Source: Saprospiraceae bacterium (GTDB lineage: Bacteria; Bacteroidota; Bacteroidia; Chitinophagales; Saprospiraceae). Taken from it: a stretch of 64,000 nt of DNA. The translations under genes were made by a program, and so were the position numbers. The stretch lies in NCBI GenBank assembly GCA_016710625.1, contig JADJVK010000016.1, positions 1-64,000 on the forward strand, read 5' to 3'. The notes under the pieces are model-generated. The model saw only the letters and a program-made list of their open reading frames with translations, made no database searches and was not told where the DNA came from. This document shows positions 29,904 through 38,467 of the stretch, one piece after another; the stretch's first letter is position 1; the number at the start of each line of letters is the position of its first letter.

Positions 29904-30749
29904 ATGAAAACTAATTTATTCCAAATCAACAATCTAAATTGCAAGTACAACAATGGTCCTACTGTGCTGTATATCAATAATCTAACCATCCCAAAAGGAG
30001 AGTTGGTCTTTGTATTGGGAGCTTCAGGAATTGGGAAAAGTACGTTTATAGAAACATTAGGATTGATGAATGATACCATTTACAAAAGTGATGATTCGGC
30101 TATTTTATTGTTTCCTAAGGACAATTTGGAGGGAATAGAACTTAAAAATTCTTGGCAAAAAGATGATTTGGAAGTATCCAATTTTAGAAATAAATATTTC
30201 AGTTTCATTTTCCAAAGTACCAATTTGATGCCCAATTTCACTGCTGGAGAGAATATGTGTATCAGTCAATTAATTCAAGGAATTTCCTTAAAAGAAGCGA
30301 AAAAGCAGGTGCTAGAAGTAATGAAGGATTTGATGCTGGAGGAAGCAATTTTTGATAAAAAAATCATGGAATTGTCTGGTGGACAAAGACAAAGATTAGC
30401 TTTTGTGAGAGCAGTCACCTCAGATTATGAAGTGTTATTTGGTGATGAGCCTACTGGGAATTTAGACAAATATACGGCGAAAAAGCTCATGGAAATATTT
30501 AGAGTTAATCTAAAAAAATACAATAGATCCGGGATTATTGTTTCTCATGATATTGAGTTAGCCTTGAATTATGCCGATAGAATTATCCTCTTAAGTTCGA
30601 ATGAAAAAGAAAAATATGGGGAGATTCTACCTCAAAATATTTTAGTAAAACAAGATGAAAAATGGGTACAATTAAGTGGGAAAGAGGTTGATAACCCCTT
30701 GTCGCAGATTGAATTAGTATTAGGATTGCATTTATCCATCTTAAATTAA
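29904..30749 (+). CDS. ABC transporter ATP-binding protein, MacB/LolD type
   Basis: This 281-residue ATPase has all the ABC motifs: Walker A GASGIGKST near residue 37, Q-loop FIFQSTNLMPNF, signature LSGGQRQRLAF, Walker B VLFGDEPTGNLD and the switch histidine in VSHDIE. The EPTGNLD signature is typical of the MacB/LolD/FtsE group that works mechanically on periplasmic or lipoprotein substrates instead of importing solutes. The start codon directly follows the stop of the VWA-like gene, and the permease begins 9 bases after its end. The three genes probably form a single complex. Confidence 0.93.
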   Translation: MKTNLFQINNLNCKYNNGPTVLYINNLTIPKGELVFVLGASGIGKSTFIETLGLMNDTIYKSDDSAILLFPKDNLEGIELKNSWQKDDLEVSNFRNKYFSFIFQSTNLMPNFTAGENMCISQLIQGISLKEAKKQVLEVMKDLMLEEAIFDKKIMELSGGQRQRLAFVRAVTSDYEVLFGDEPTGNLDKYTAKKLMEIFRVNLKKYNRSGIIVSHDIELALNYADRIILLSSNEKEKYGEILPQNILVKQDEKWVQLSGKEVDNPLSQIELVLGLHLSILN

Positions 30750-30758
30750 CTAGACAAA

Positions 30759-32279
30759 ATGCTGAATTTTTTTAAAAATATTTTTTCTGGAAATACTGAT
30801 TTTCAAAAACTATTTTTTGCAAATGAATACCAAACCTTATCTGGAAAATCCCACAAAGGTATTTTAACATTGATCCTAATTCTTTTTATTACTTTATTGT
30901 CACTAGGATTTGCCCTCGGAAGTTTGAAGTATCTAAAGGAAAGAATGGACGACCCCTATACCAATTGGGTGAATTTACCTGTAACACCCAAAGTGGATAA
31001 GGTGGTGAGTAGGATAAAAGAAAATTTTTCACAAAAAGCTGTACTTGACACATTCAATCTGAAAAATATTGATGAATACGATATTGGTTTTGAAAAATTT
31101 ATTGGCAGCAACCATAAAATCTATAACAATAACCGAGGACGAACTTTTGATCCAAATAGTGATATCCTCAAAAAAATATTAAATCATTCTGACAATAATG
31201 TACTTGCAGGAATTTCTTTAAAGGAAAATAGTGATGAAACACTTCCAAATCCTTGTGGGTTGATTGTTACAAAAACTTTTTTAGACTCACTGGAATACGA
31301 CTATAAAACCACCAAAAAAATACCTATTGCTTACGATGAAAGAAATAATATCATAATTTATTTGGATATCCTCGCTGTTGTGAAAGAGTTGCCTGATTTA
31401 TGTGATTATTCCATCACCAATAGGATGTACAACTTGTTGACCACCTCCAAAGAAGACACTGGTTTCATGGATAATAATGATGGAATTAAAAATATTTTTT
31501 CAATCATTTCTAATGAAAAGAATGTAGATAATTTAAAGTCAAAAATAAAATCATTCAACAATAATGGGTTAATCAATAAAATCGACCAAGAACCCTTCGT
31601 AATAGATTCAAAATCTGAGTGTTACAAATACACCTTTGTATTAAATAGTTTTTTGAACAATGATTCCATCCAGCTTATATCTAAAGAAATTTGCACTCAA
31701 TTGAATGCAACGCCTTTTACCAACTGGGAGTGCAATTCAAAAATGGAAGGATTGGAACATCCCAGTTATTTATCTTTCAACTTTAAAACATTAGACAAAG
31801 TAAGAGCATTGAAAGATTATCTGAAAGAAAAATATGATGTGGAATTGAGCATGACCCAAGTGGAAGCGAAAGAGAATTTTGCCTTAGTGAGTAATCTAAC
31901 TTTCATTATCATCATGGTTCTTTTTGGTTTCAGCATTACTAGTATTGTCTATTACGTTGATAGTCTGTTAAATACACATTTAGAAAAAGTAAAAACCAAT
32001 CTTGGGACATTCAAAGCTTTTGGGTTGAGTAATGCAGCTTTAATCAGCAATTATATCAAAATTATATTTTCATTTTTATTGATTTCAACGTTGATTTCCT
32101 TTGTGGCAGCAACTTTGGTTTCTGTAGTTGGAAAATATATTGGATTGAAAATAGTATTATTTGACTACAGAATATTTGGTGCGATTTTAATTTTATTTAT
32201 CGTAAGTATCTATAAATCAAGGCAAACCATACAAAAGATATTGGCAAAAACGCCAGGTGATTTGATTTATAATCGTTAG
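30759..32279 (+). CDS. FtsX/MacB-like ABC transporter permease
   Basis: This 506-residue membrane protein has the four-helix MacB/FtsX layout: one N-terminal membrane segment (ILTLILILFITLLSLGFALG, about residues 34-53), a large extracytoplasmic domain of about 320 residues, and three C-terminal segments (FIIIMVLFGFSITSIVYYV, IIFSFLLISTLISFVAATLV, IFGAILILFIVSIY). It pairs with the ATPase at 29904. Such type VII ABC transporters usually transmit force to periplasmic partners, here plausibly the VWA-like protein. Its stop overlaps the convergent ATPase gene by 4 bases, so no terminator separates them. Confidence 0.88.
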   Translation: MLNFFKNIFSGNTDFQKLFFANEYQTLSGKSHKGILTLILILFITLLSLGFALGSLKYLKERMDDPYTNWVNLPVTPKVDKVVSRIKENFSQKAVLDTFNLKNIDEYDIGFEKFIGSNHKIYNNNRGRTFDPNSDILKKILNHSDNNVLAGISLKENSDETLPNPCGLIVTKTFLDSLEYDYKTTKKIPIAYDERNNIIIYLDILAVVKELPDLCDYSITNRMYNLLTTSKEDTGFMDNNDGIKNIFSIISNEKNVDNLKSKIKSFNNNGLINKIDQEPFVIDSKSECYKYTFVLNSFLNNDSIQLISKEICTQLNATPFTNWECNSKMEGLEHPSYLSFNFKTLDKVRALKDYLKEKYDVELSMTQVEAKENFALVSNLTFIIIMVLFGFSITSIVYYVDSLLNTHLEKVKTNLGTFKAFGLSNAALISNYIKIIFSFLLISTLISFVAATLVSVVGKYIGLKIVLFDYRIFGAILILFIVSIYKSRQTIQKILAKTPGDLIYNR

Positions 32280-33010
32280 GGTAAGGGGTTTAAAAGCTGT
32301 TTTAAATACCCTTCCCTATTTTCCAAAAAGCTCTTGGAAATTAAGTAATGACTCGTTTCTTCATAATTCACTTGTTCGATGCCATTTTCAGATAATTCGT
32401 AAATTTTTGCATTCGGATATGCCAAAAGAATAGGTGAATGAGTAGCAATAATAAACTGAGATCGTGCTTCCACCAACCGATGAATCGCTCCCAATGCCCA
32501 CAATTGCCGATTCGGAGAAAGTGCAGCTTCTGGCTCATCTAAAATATATAGTCCATGGCCCAATAATTTGTTGAGCAAAGTAGAAATAAATGCCTCGCCA
32601 TGTGATTGTTGGTGCAATGACTTCCCGCCATACCCTCTTACATTACCAATTTCATCCACATTAGAAGCCAAATTATAAAAGGTTTCTGCCCTCAAAAAAT
32701 AACCATCTGAAGGTCTCTCGAAGCTTCTGATTATTTTAATTTGTTCGAATAAAGGTGAATGTGTTTCATGGGTGGTGAAAATATTATTCACCGTTCCCCC
32801 TTCCGCATTAAATCCGTAAGCAACTGCTATTGCTTCTATTAATGTCGATTTCCCAGTCCCATTTTCGCCAATAATAAAAGTTACATCAGGATGAAAATCA
32901 ATATCTTCCAATTTTTTTATGGCAGGAATAGTAAAAGGATATTCGTTAGGAAAAGCATCAACTTCTCCTTTAAATTGTAGTCTTTTAATATATGGTTTGG
33001 CTGCAATCAT
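32276..33010 (-). CDS. AAA ATPase of the RecF/OLD-like (AAA_21/AAA_15) class
   Basis: This 244-residue P-loop protein has Walker A IGENGTGKSTLIEAIAVAYG, a signature-like QSHGE stretch near residue 135, Walker B LYILDEPEAALSP and a switch histidine in IIATHSP. This is the compact, soluble ABC-like ATPase fold seen in stand-alone predicted ATPases, with no membrane partner. The ATG at 33010 is chosen because an upstream in-frame ATG would start inside the dodecin terminator. The function is unknown. It is convergent with the permease gene and overlaps it by 4 bases. Confidence 0.85.
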   Translation of the reverse strand: MIAAKPYIKRLQFKGEVDAFPNEYPFTIPAIKKLEDIDFHPDVTFIIGENGTGKSTLIEAIAVAYGFNAEGGTVNNIFTTHETHSPLFEQIKIIRSFERPSDGYFLRAETFYNLASNVDEIGNVRGYGGKSLHQQSHGEAFISTLLNKLLGHGLYILDEPEAALSPNRQLWALGAIHRLVEARSQFIIATHSPILLAYPNAKIYELSENGIEQVNYEETSHYLISKSFLENREGYLKQLLNPLP

Positions 33011-33015
33011 GGCAT

Positions 33016-33053
33016 AAAAATAGCTGTGAAAAATGAAAATCACAGCTATTTTT
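33016..33053 (-). terminator. Terminator downstream of the dodecin gene
   Basis: AAAAATAGCTGTGA and TCACAGCTATTTTT make a perfect 14-bp stem with a 10-base loop, just after the dodecin stop codon on the minus strand. Confidence 0.85.
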
Positions 33054-33058
33054 GAGAA

Positions 33059-33262
33059 TTAATCCAATACTTCGAAACTTAATTTCAAGTTTACTCTGTA
33101 TTCTTTCACATTCCCTGCTTCCACAGTTACACTTTGGCTTTGAACAAAAGCAGATTTTATGTTTTTTACTGTTTTCGATGCTTTTGCAACGCCTTTTGCG
33201 GTTGCATCTTCCCAACTTTTTTCAGAGCTAGAAAGGATTTCAATAACTTTTAGAATTGCCAT
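33059..33262 (-). CDS. Dodecin family protein
   Basis: This 67-residue protein has the complete dodecin pattern: KVIEIL at the N-terminus, the SWEDAT motif, the single helix ending KTVKNIKSAFV, then the hairpin strands SVTVEAGNVKEYRVNLKLSFEV. Dodecins assemble into hollow dodecamers that bind flavins in the cytoplasm and buffer free flavin. The usual aromatic residue of the flavin pocket appears here as Phe in KSAFVQSQ. It is a single gene closed by a strong terminator. Confidence 0.93.
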   Translation of the reverse strand: MAILKVIEILSSSEKSWEDATAKGVAKASKTVKNIKSAFVQSQSVTVEAGNVKEYRVNLKLSFEVLD

Positions 33263-33365
33263 AATATTTAGATTTTAGTCTTTAGACGTAGTCTATCATA
33301 AACGAATACATTTTTAAAAAATTGTAATTTTGGAAAGATTTTTTAAAAATAATGTGCCTTAAATC

Positions 33366-33396
33366 TTGGTAAATTGAAAATATAGTTATAATTTTG
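33366..33396 (+). promoter_or_regulatory. Promoter of tRNA-Arg
   Basis: TTG (33366-33368), a 20-base spacer and TAATTTTG (33389-33396) fit the Bacteroidota -33/-7 promoter. The tRNA begins 24 bases after the box. Confidence 0.65.
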
Positions 33397-33419
33397 CGTC
33401 GCTTTAATTACAAAAGCAG

Positions 33420-33493
33420 GGTCTAGTAGCTCAGCTGGATAGAGCAACAGATTTCTAATCTGTAGGTCTCAGGTTCGAATCCTGACTGGATCA
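33420..33493 (+). tRNA. tRNA-Arg (anticodon TCT)
   Basis: The 74-base sequence folds as a standard cloverleaf: acceptor GGTCTAG with CTGGATC (two G-U pairs), D stem GCTC/GAGC, anticodon stem ACAGA/TCTGT with loop TTTCTAA giving anticodon TCT, and T stem TCAGG/CCTGA around TTCGAAT. CCA is not encoded. It reads AGA and AGG arginine codons, fitting the AT-rich codon use. Confidence 0.96.
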
Positions 33494-33496
33494 CTA

Positions 33497-33528
33497 AAAT
33501 CGCCACTCCTTGTGGCGATTTTTTTTTG
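33497..33528 (+). terminator. Terminator after tRNA-Arg
   Basis: AAATCGCCAC and GTGGCGATTT form a 10-bp stem with a 5-base loop, followed by a run of nine or more T. Confidence 0.9.
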
Positions 33529-33531
33529 CCT

Positions 33532-33645
33532 ATGTTTTACGTTTATGTTTTAAAAAGCTGCTTAAAAAACTGGTTTTATGTCGGAATGACTTCTGATATA
33601 AATAGAAGAATTTCTGATCATAATAAAGGCATGATGCATTTCTGA
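33532..33645 (+). pseudogene. Truncated GIY-YIG endonuclease gene (UPF0213-like)
   Basis: An ATG opens 37 codons that match the start of small stand-alone GIY-YIG nucleases: MFYVYVLKSC, then NWFYVGMTSDINRRISDHN with the YV/YVG core and the catalytic Arg region. The usual full length is 80-100 residues; here the frame stops at TGA after KGMMHF, just where the family continues, and no remaining part is recognisable downstream. It begins 4 bases after the tRNA terminator and is followed by three short repeats. It looks like the left-over 5' end of a decayed or deleted gene. Confidence 0.7.
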
Positions 33646-33676
33646 AAAATCAATTTAATTTTTCTGAAATTTTATC

Positions 33677-33803
33677 TTCTTTGCGTCTTGGCGACTTTGC
33701 GAGATTAAAAAAAATACAACTTATCTTCTTTGTTCCTTAGCTTCTTTACAAGATTTTAAAATATTTAAATAATTTTTCTTTGCGACTTTGCGTCTTTGCG
33801 AGA
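33677..33803. repeat. Three degenerate 28-bp intergenic repeats
   Basis: Copies lie at 33677-33704, 33726-33753 and 33776-33803, a spacing of about 50 bases. All begin TTCTTTG and end with (G/A)AGA; the first and third carry several TTTGCG words. They fill the gap between the GIY-YIG remnant and carA. Confidence 0.65.
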
Positions 33804-33813
33804 AATAAAAAAT

Positions 33814-34911
33814 TTATTTTCTCATCAAAGCCACAAAATCCTCAAAAAGATACCTTGCATCATGAGGACCAGGACCCGCCTCTGGGTGATATTGCACAGA
33901 AAAAGCAGGCTTATTTTTGATTCGAATACCTTCGATAGTATCATCATTCAAATTAACATGGGTAATTTCTACCAAATCACTTTTTTGACGAACCACTTCT
34001 GGAGACACCCCAAACCCATGATTTTGACTAGTGATTTCACACTTTTTAGTTGCTAGATTTATTACAGGATGATTGGCTCCCCTATGTCCATTGTGCATTT
34101 TGTAAGTGGGAATATCCATTGCCAATGCTAATAATTGATGCCCTAAGCAAATCCCAAACGTTGGGTGGTTTGCAGCCAAGATTGATTTTATGGTTTTGAT
34201 GGCATAATCCATCGGAGCCGGATCGCCAGGACCATTTGATAGAAAATATCCATCTGGATTCCATTCATTTAAAGCTTCATAAGTGGTGTTGGCAGGAAAA
34301 ACTTTTAAATAACAATCCTTTTCCACCAAGCAATCCAATATACTTTTTTTACACCCAAAATCCAAAACAGCTACTTTATAAGTCGCTTTTTCATTTCCAT
34401 AAAAATAAGGAGCAGTAGTACTCACTTTACTTGCCAATTCCAATCCAGACATATCTGGTACTTGATTCAATAGCTTTTTAAGCTCCTCAATATCAGTTAT
34501 TTCGGAAGAAATAATCGCATTCATCGCACCTTTATCTCTGATATGTCGAACAATTTCTCTTGTATCCAAGTCGCTGATAGCCACCATATTTTCTTGCTCA
34601 AAATATTCTTGGATGGAAATATCCGCCATTTGTCTTGAAAATTCATTGGTGAAATTTCTACAAATCAATCCAGAGATTTTCATGGATTTAGATTCTGCGT
34701 CAGTTGTTTTTATACCATAATTACCAATATGGACATTGGTCGTAACCAATAATTGACCATAATAGGAAGGATCTGTAAAAGTCTCTTGGTAACCTGTCAT
34801 TCCAGTATTAAAACAAATTTCACCAGTGGTTGTACCTATTTTACCGGCAGATTTACCGTGGAAAACAGTACCATCTTGAAGAAGCAGTACTGCATTATTT
34901 GTATTGGACAT
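33814..34911 (-). CDS. carA: Carbamoyl-phosphate synthase small subunit (glutaminase)
   Basis: This 365-residue protein releases ammonia from glutamine for the large subunit CarB, feeding arginine and pyrimidine synthesis in the cytoplasm. The N-terminal domain carries GEICFNTGMTGYQE and ISGLICRNFT. The C-terminal class I amidotransferase has the nucleophile Cys in FGICLGHQLLALAM and the catalytic His/Glu in QYHPEAGPGPHDA. Length is normal. carB is not in this window. A -7 box lies 29 bases upstream. Confidence 0.97.
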   Translation of the reverse strand: MSNTNNAVLLLQDGTVFHGKSAGKIGTTTGEICFNTGMTGYQETFTDPSYYGQLLVTTNVHIGNYGIKTTDAESKSMKISGLICRNFTNEFSRQMADISIQEYFEQENMVAISDLDTREIVRHIRDKGAMNAIISSEITDIEELKKLLNQVPDMSGLELASKVSTTAPYFYGNEKATYKVAVLDFGCKKSILDCLVEKDCYLKVFPANTTYEALNEWNPDGYFLSNGPGDPAPMDYAIKTIKSILAANHPTFGICLGHQLLALAMDIPTYKMHNGHRGANHPVINLATKKCEITSQNHGFGVSPEVVRQKSDLVEITHVNLNDDTIEGIRIKNKPAFSVQYHPEAGPGPHDARYLFEDFVALMRK

Positions 34912-34939
34912 AAAAACTATTTATTCTGAAATTGCGATG

Positions 34940-34947
34940 CAAAAGTA
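34940..34947 (-). promoter_or_regulatory. Candidate -7 box for carA
   Basis: CAAAAGTA on the plus strand reads TACTTTTG on the minus strand and fits TAnnTTTG. No TTG is found at standard -33 spacing. Confidence 0.45.
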
Positions 34948-34976
34948 AGCAAATTAATAATTTAAGGTATTCTAAT

Positions 34977-35006
34977 TGGAAATATAAATAAAAAAAATTA
35001 ACTTTG
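34977..35006 (+). promoter_or_regulatory. Promoter of the first BNR/sortilin-like gene
   Basis: TTG (34977-34979), a 19-base spacer and TAACTTTG (34999-35006) fit both Bacteroidota promoter elements, 32 bases before the start codon. Confidence 0.65.
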
Positions 35007-35037
35007 GTAATTATTATCATGTATAACTTTTTAAATT

Positions 35038-38000
35038 ATGAAACCCTTAAGTGTAACTTCGTTAGGTATTGTTGTATTTTTATTATTACAAAACAATATC
35101 TCCGCTACTTCTTTTTTTAATTCCAACTCTTTGAGAAACACTCCATTTTCAATTTCTCATTTTTCATTTTTGCAATCAGACACTTCGATTATTGGAGAAA
35201 AGAATGATTTGGAGAATGAAGAAAAAACTAATTCTAGTAATAATCCTACAGATTATGCCGTTGCTTTGGAAAAAACAAAACAAATTCAAGCAATTTATGC
35301 AAATGAAAGAGGCGCTAAACTAGATTGGCAAGAGAGAGGTCCCAATAATTTCGGCGGTACGACAAGAGCCATTTTGGTGGATATGAATGACACTTCTGGA
35401 AAAACAGTTTTCGCTGGGAGCATGTATGGTGGGTTATGGAAATGTAAGGATATTACTGTTGAGAAAGTAATTTGGGAAAAGGTAAATTTATCAATTTCTA
35501 ATTTATCAGTTAATGCTCTTGCTCAAGACCTAAAAATCCAAAAACACTTTATTTAGGTAGAGGGGATGGTATCTTATATAATCAATGGGTAGGTTTATTC
35601 AAATCAATTGATGGTGGGGAAAATTGGACTTTTCAGACTTCAAGTATTTATAATATTAATAAAATAGTTTTTCATCCTATTACAAATGACATTTATGTTG
35701 GTTCTGATCAAGGTTTCTTCCGATCAAAAGATAAGGGTTTAACTTGGATTAAAATTTTAACGAATAAAATTACTGACTTAGAATGTAGTTCTAATGGTTC
35801 TATTTATATTACTGTAAAAGATAAAATATATAGATCTACTACTGGTGAATTTAATTCCTTTGAAAATATTACTGCTCAAAATTCGAATTTGTTTGAAGAA
35901 TGCTATCGAATTGAATTATCTATTTCTAAGAATTTTCCAAATATAATTTATGCAGTTTATGATTCAACATCTACCTATACTAAACTGATAAAAAGTAGTG
36001 ATGGTGGCAAAAGTTGGAATATAATAAAAACAAAATGGGCTGATAATCAAGATATTTCAAGAGGTTATAGTTTTGCAAATTTAGATATTAATGTTCATCC
36101 AAGAGATACTAATATAATATGGGTAGGGAGTTTCGACCTCGAAAGATCGCTAGATGGAGGAAAGAATTTTGTAAGAATTGGTTCAACCTTACCAAATTTT
36201 CAAGAATCAATTATATTCAACCCCATCCATTCTAATATAATGTATTTTGGGAATGATAGTGGTATTTTTTATACAAAAAATGGCGAGGATCTTTATGTCC
36301 AAATAACTTCTAAAAACAACAACTATAATACAACCGAATTATACAGTTGTGCCATTCATCCTGATACTCTTTCCAATTATATGGTTGCTGGGACAGCATA
36401 TCAAGGGAATTTCAAACTAAATAATTTTGGGATTAGCAGTGGTGTTTCATTCATAAATGATCTTGGATCTTATTGTTTTATTGATCAAAAAAACCCAAAT
36501 TATCAACTTGTAAGTTCCACTTTAGGTAATTTCTATTTGTCAAAAGATCATGGAAAACTTATAATGGTCCAGTTGATTTTTATGGTGAATATATAACTCC
36601 GGCAGATTATGATCATATCAATGGCACATTATATTTATATACCAATAAAAAAGATATCAATTTTTGGAATGTTAGAAAAAATGAAAATCCCAAAAGTGTA
36701 TACTTAAAGAATTCTATTTTTAGTGCAGTATCTTTTATAAAATGCGATCCTAACAAATCAGGAAGATTATATTTAGGCTATAATAATGGAAAAATAGAAG
36801 TAATTGAGAATGCACAAAATGGGGATACAATTGTAAATAATCAAGCTTTCTCTCCAATTCCTGGATTTAGTAGTATTACATGTATTGACATTGAAGTCGG
36901 AAATGAAAACCATATAATCGTTTCAATGACCAATGCTGGATTAGCAAATAATATTTTCGAAAGCATTGATAGAGGAAAAACATGGATTGGTGTGGAAGGA
37001 ACAGCTGTTGCAAATGAGAAACGATTTCCTGACATGCCTGTAAAATGGGTGATTTTTGCTCCAGGTGATGCCACTAAGGCATTGATTGCGACAGAATTAG
37101 GAGTTTGGCATACGGAGAAATTAGATGGTGCAAATACGGAATGGATTCCTCCCTCATCCACCAATGGAATTCCTTTAGTTAAAACAAAAATGATAAAATA
37201 TAGAAAATCAGATAATTTAATAGTTGCAGCAACATTTGGTAGAGGATTATGGTCCACCAATGCCTTTTCACCATTGATTGTCAAGTTTTTATCAGATAAT
37301 GTGGCTTATACCAATAAGGCAGTAAGTTTTCAAAACATCACAATAAATGGCAGCTCATACAAGTGGGATTTTGGAGATGGCAATACTTCAACAGCAAAAA
37401 ATCCATCCTATAAATATAAAAAATCTGGTGTATTCAAGGTGACATTAACAGCAGATGGTGTGAAATCTTATACTAAACAAATCGTTGTTTTACCAAAACT
37501 AACAGCCTATCCTTATGAATTTGAGGTTGCTGAAATCAATAGAGACAATGAAAATTCAAATATTGAGTTTGCAATTGACACCAAATCTGGAGCAGAACTC
37601 AAAGCAATTGAAAACGGAAACAATAGAAAATATGATTTTAAATTAAATATTGACGACCATTGTAGAAATGAAATTGGGAAGAATACACATTCGATTTTAT
37701 ATTTTCCAAATTATGACTTTACAGAAAATGCAAATTATTCATTATTTATCAAAAGTAAATATAATTTCAATCCTCAAAATGGCGGATTCTATTTTGAATA
37801 TTCCATCGATAACGGAGAAAATTGGCAGCACCTTGGCGAAAAATCTTTAAATTGGTATAATTCAATAGGGAATGAAAATATCTTTGAAAAAAATCAATCT
37901 ATTTTTTCAGGGGAAAAGTCTGAATTAACGAATTACCATCTAGATTTAAGCTTCTTATCGGGCAATGAACAGGTTGCGATAAGATTAATCGTTAAATCAG

Positions 38001-38338
38001 AATTTTTGAGTCAAAATAATTGTTTAGAATTAAGTTCTTTATCACTTTCAAAAAATACGTTGCTCAATAATATTACATTAATAGAAGAAGAACAATTTAA
38101 AACGTTCCCAAACCCATTTACAAATAAAATCAATATAACTTCACTGAATCATTTTAAAGGAGAGATAGAAGTGAAATTGTTTAATTTGAATGGAAAATTA
38201 CAATTAGCTAAATCTTTGACTTTCAACGATTCAAACACAATTGAGTTGAATAATTTGATTTCTGGAGAATATATTTTACAATTGAAAAAAAATGATAAAA
38301 TCTTATTGAATAAAAAGATTATTTGCATGGAAAAATAA
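35038..38338 (+). CDS. T9SS-exported BNR/sortilin-like protein with PKD domain, two frameshifts
   Basis: Repaired, this encodes about 1100 residues. After a signal peptide come Asp-box/BNR propeller pieces typical of sortilin (VPS10)-like and sialidase-like folds (SIDGGENWTF, SSDGGKSWNI, SLDGGKNFVRI, RGKTWIGVEG). A PKD domain follows (VSFQNITING, YKWDFGDGNTST), then a jelly-roll-like region, then a T9SS sorting domain (FKTFPNPFTNKINI through LQLKKNDKILLNKK). Frames break at the CC at 35529-35530 (one more C restores QDPKNPKTLYLG) and in the A-run at 36554-36557 (one more A restores HGKTYNGPVDFYG). It is a tandem paralogue of the next gene. The substrate is unknown. Confidence 0.82.
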
Positions 38339-38432
38339 TCTTTGAATTTTCAATTTGAAATCTTCATTACTAAAAAATAAAATATTGTAGATATAAATTC
38401 CTTAAAATATTATTTAGATTTAATATAAATTT

Positions 38433-38440
38433 TATCTTTG
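38433..38440 (+). promoter_or_regulatory. Candidate -7 box for the second BNR/sortilin-like gene
   Basis: TATCTTTG matches TAnnTTTG and lies 27 bases before the ATG. No -33 TTG is seen at usual spacing. Confidence 0.5.
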
Positions 38441-38467
38441 AATCTATAAATTTTAATTTTACAATAA

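Noticed and set aside
27378..32279. A type VI secretion locus
   Set aside because: Only a TssR-like protein is present; no sheath, Hcp, VgrG, TssK, ClpV or baseplate gene is found in the window, so a T6SS call is not supported.
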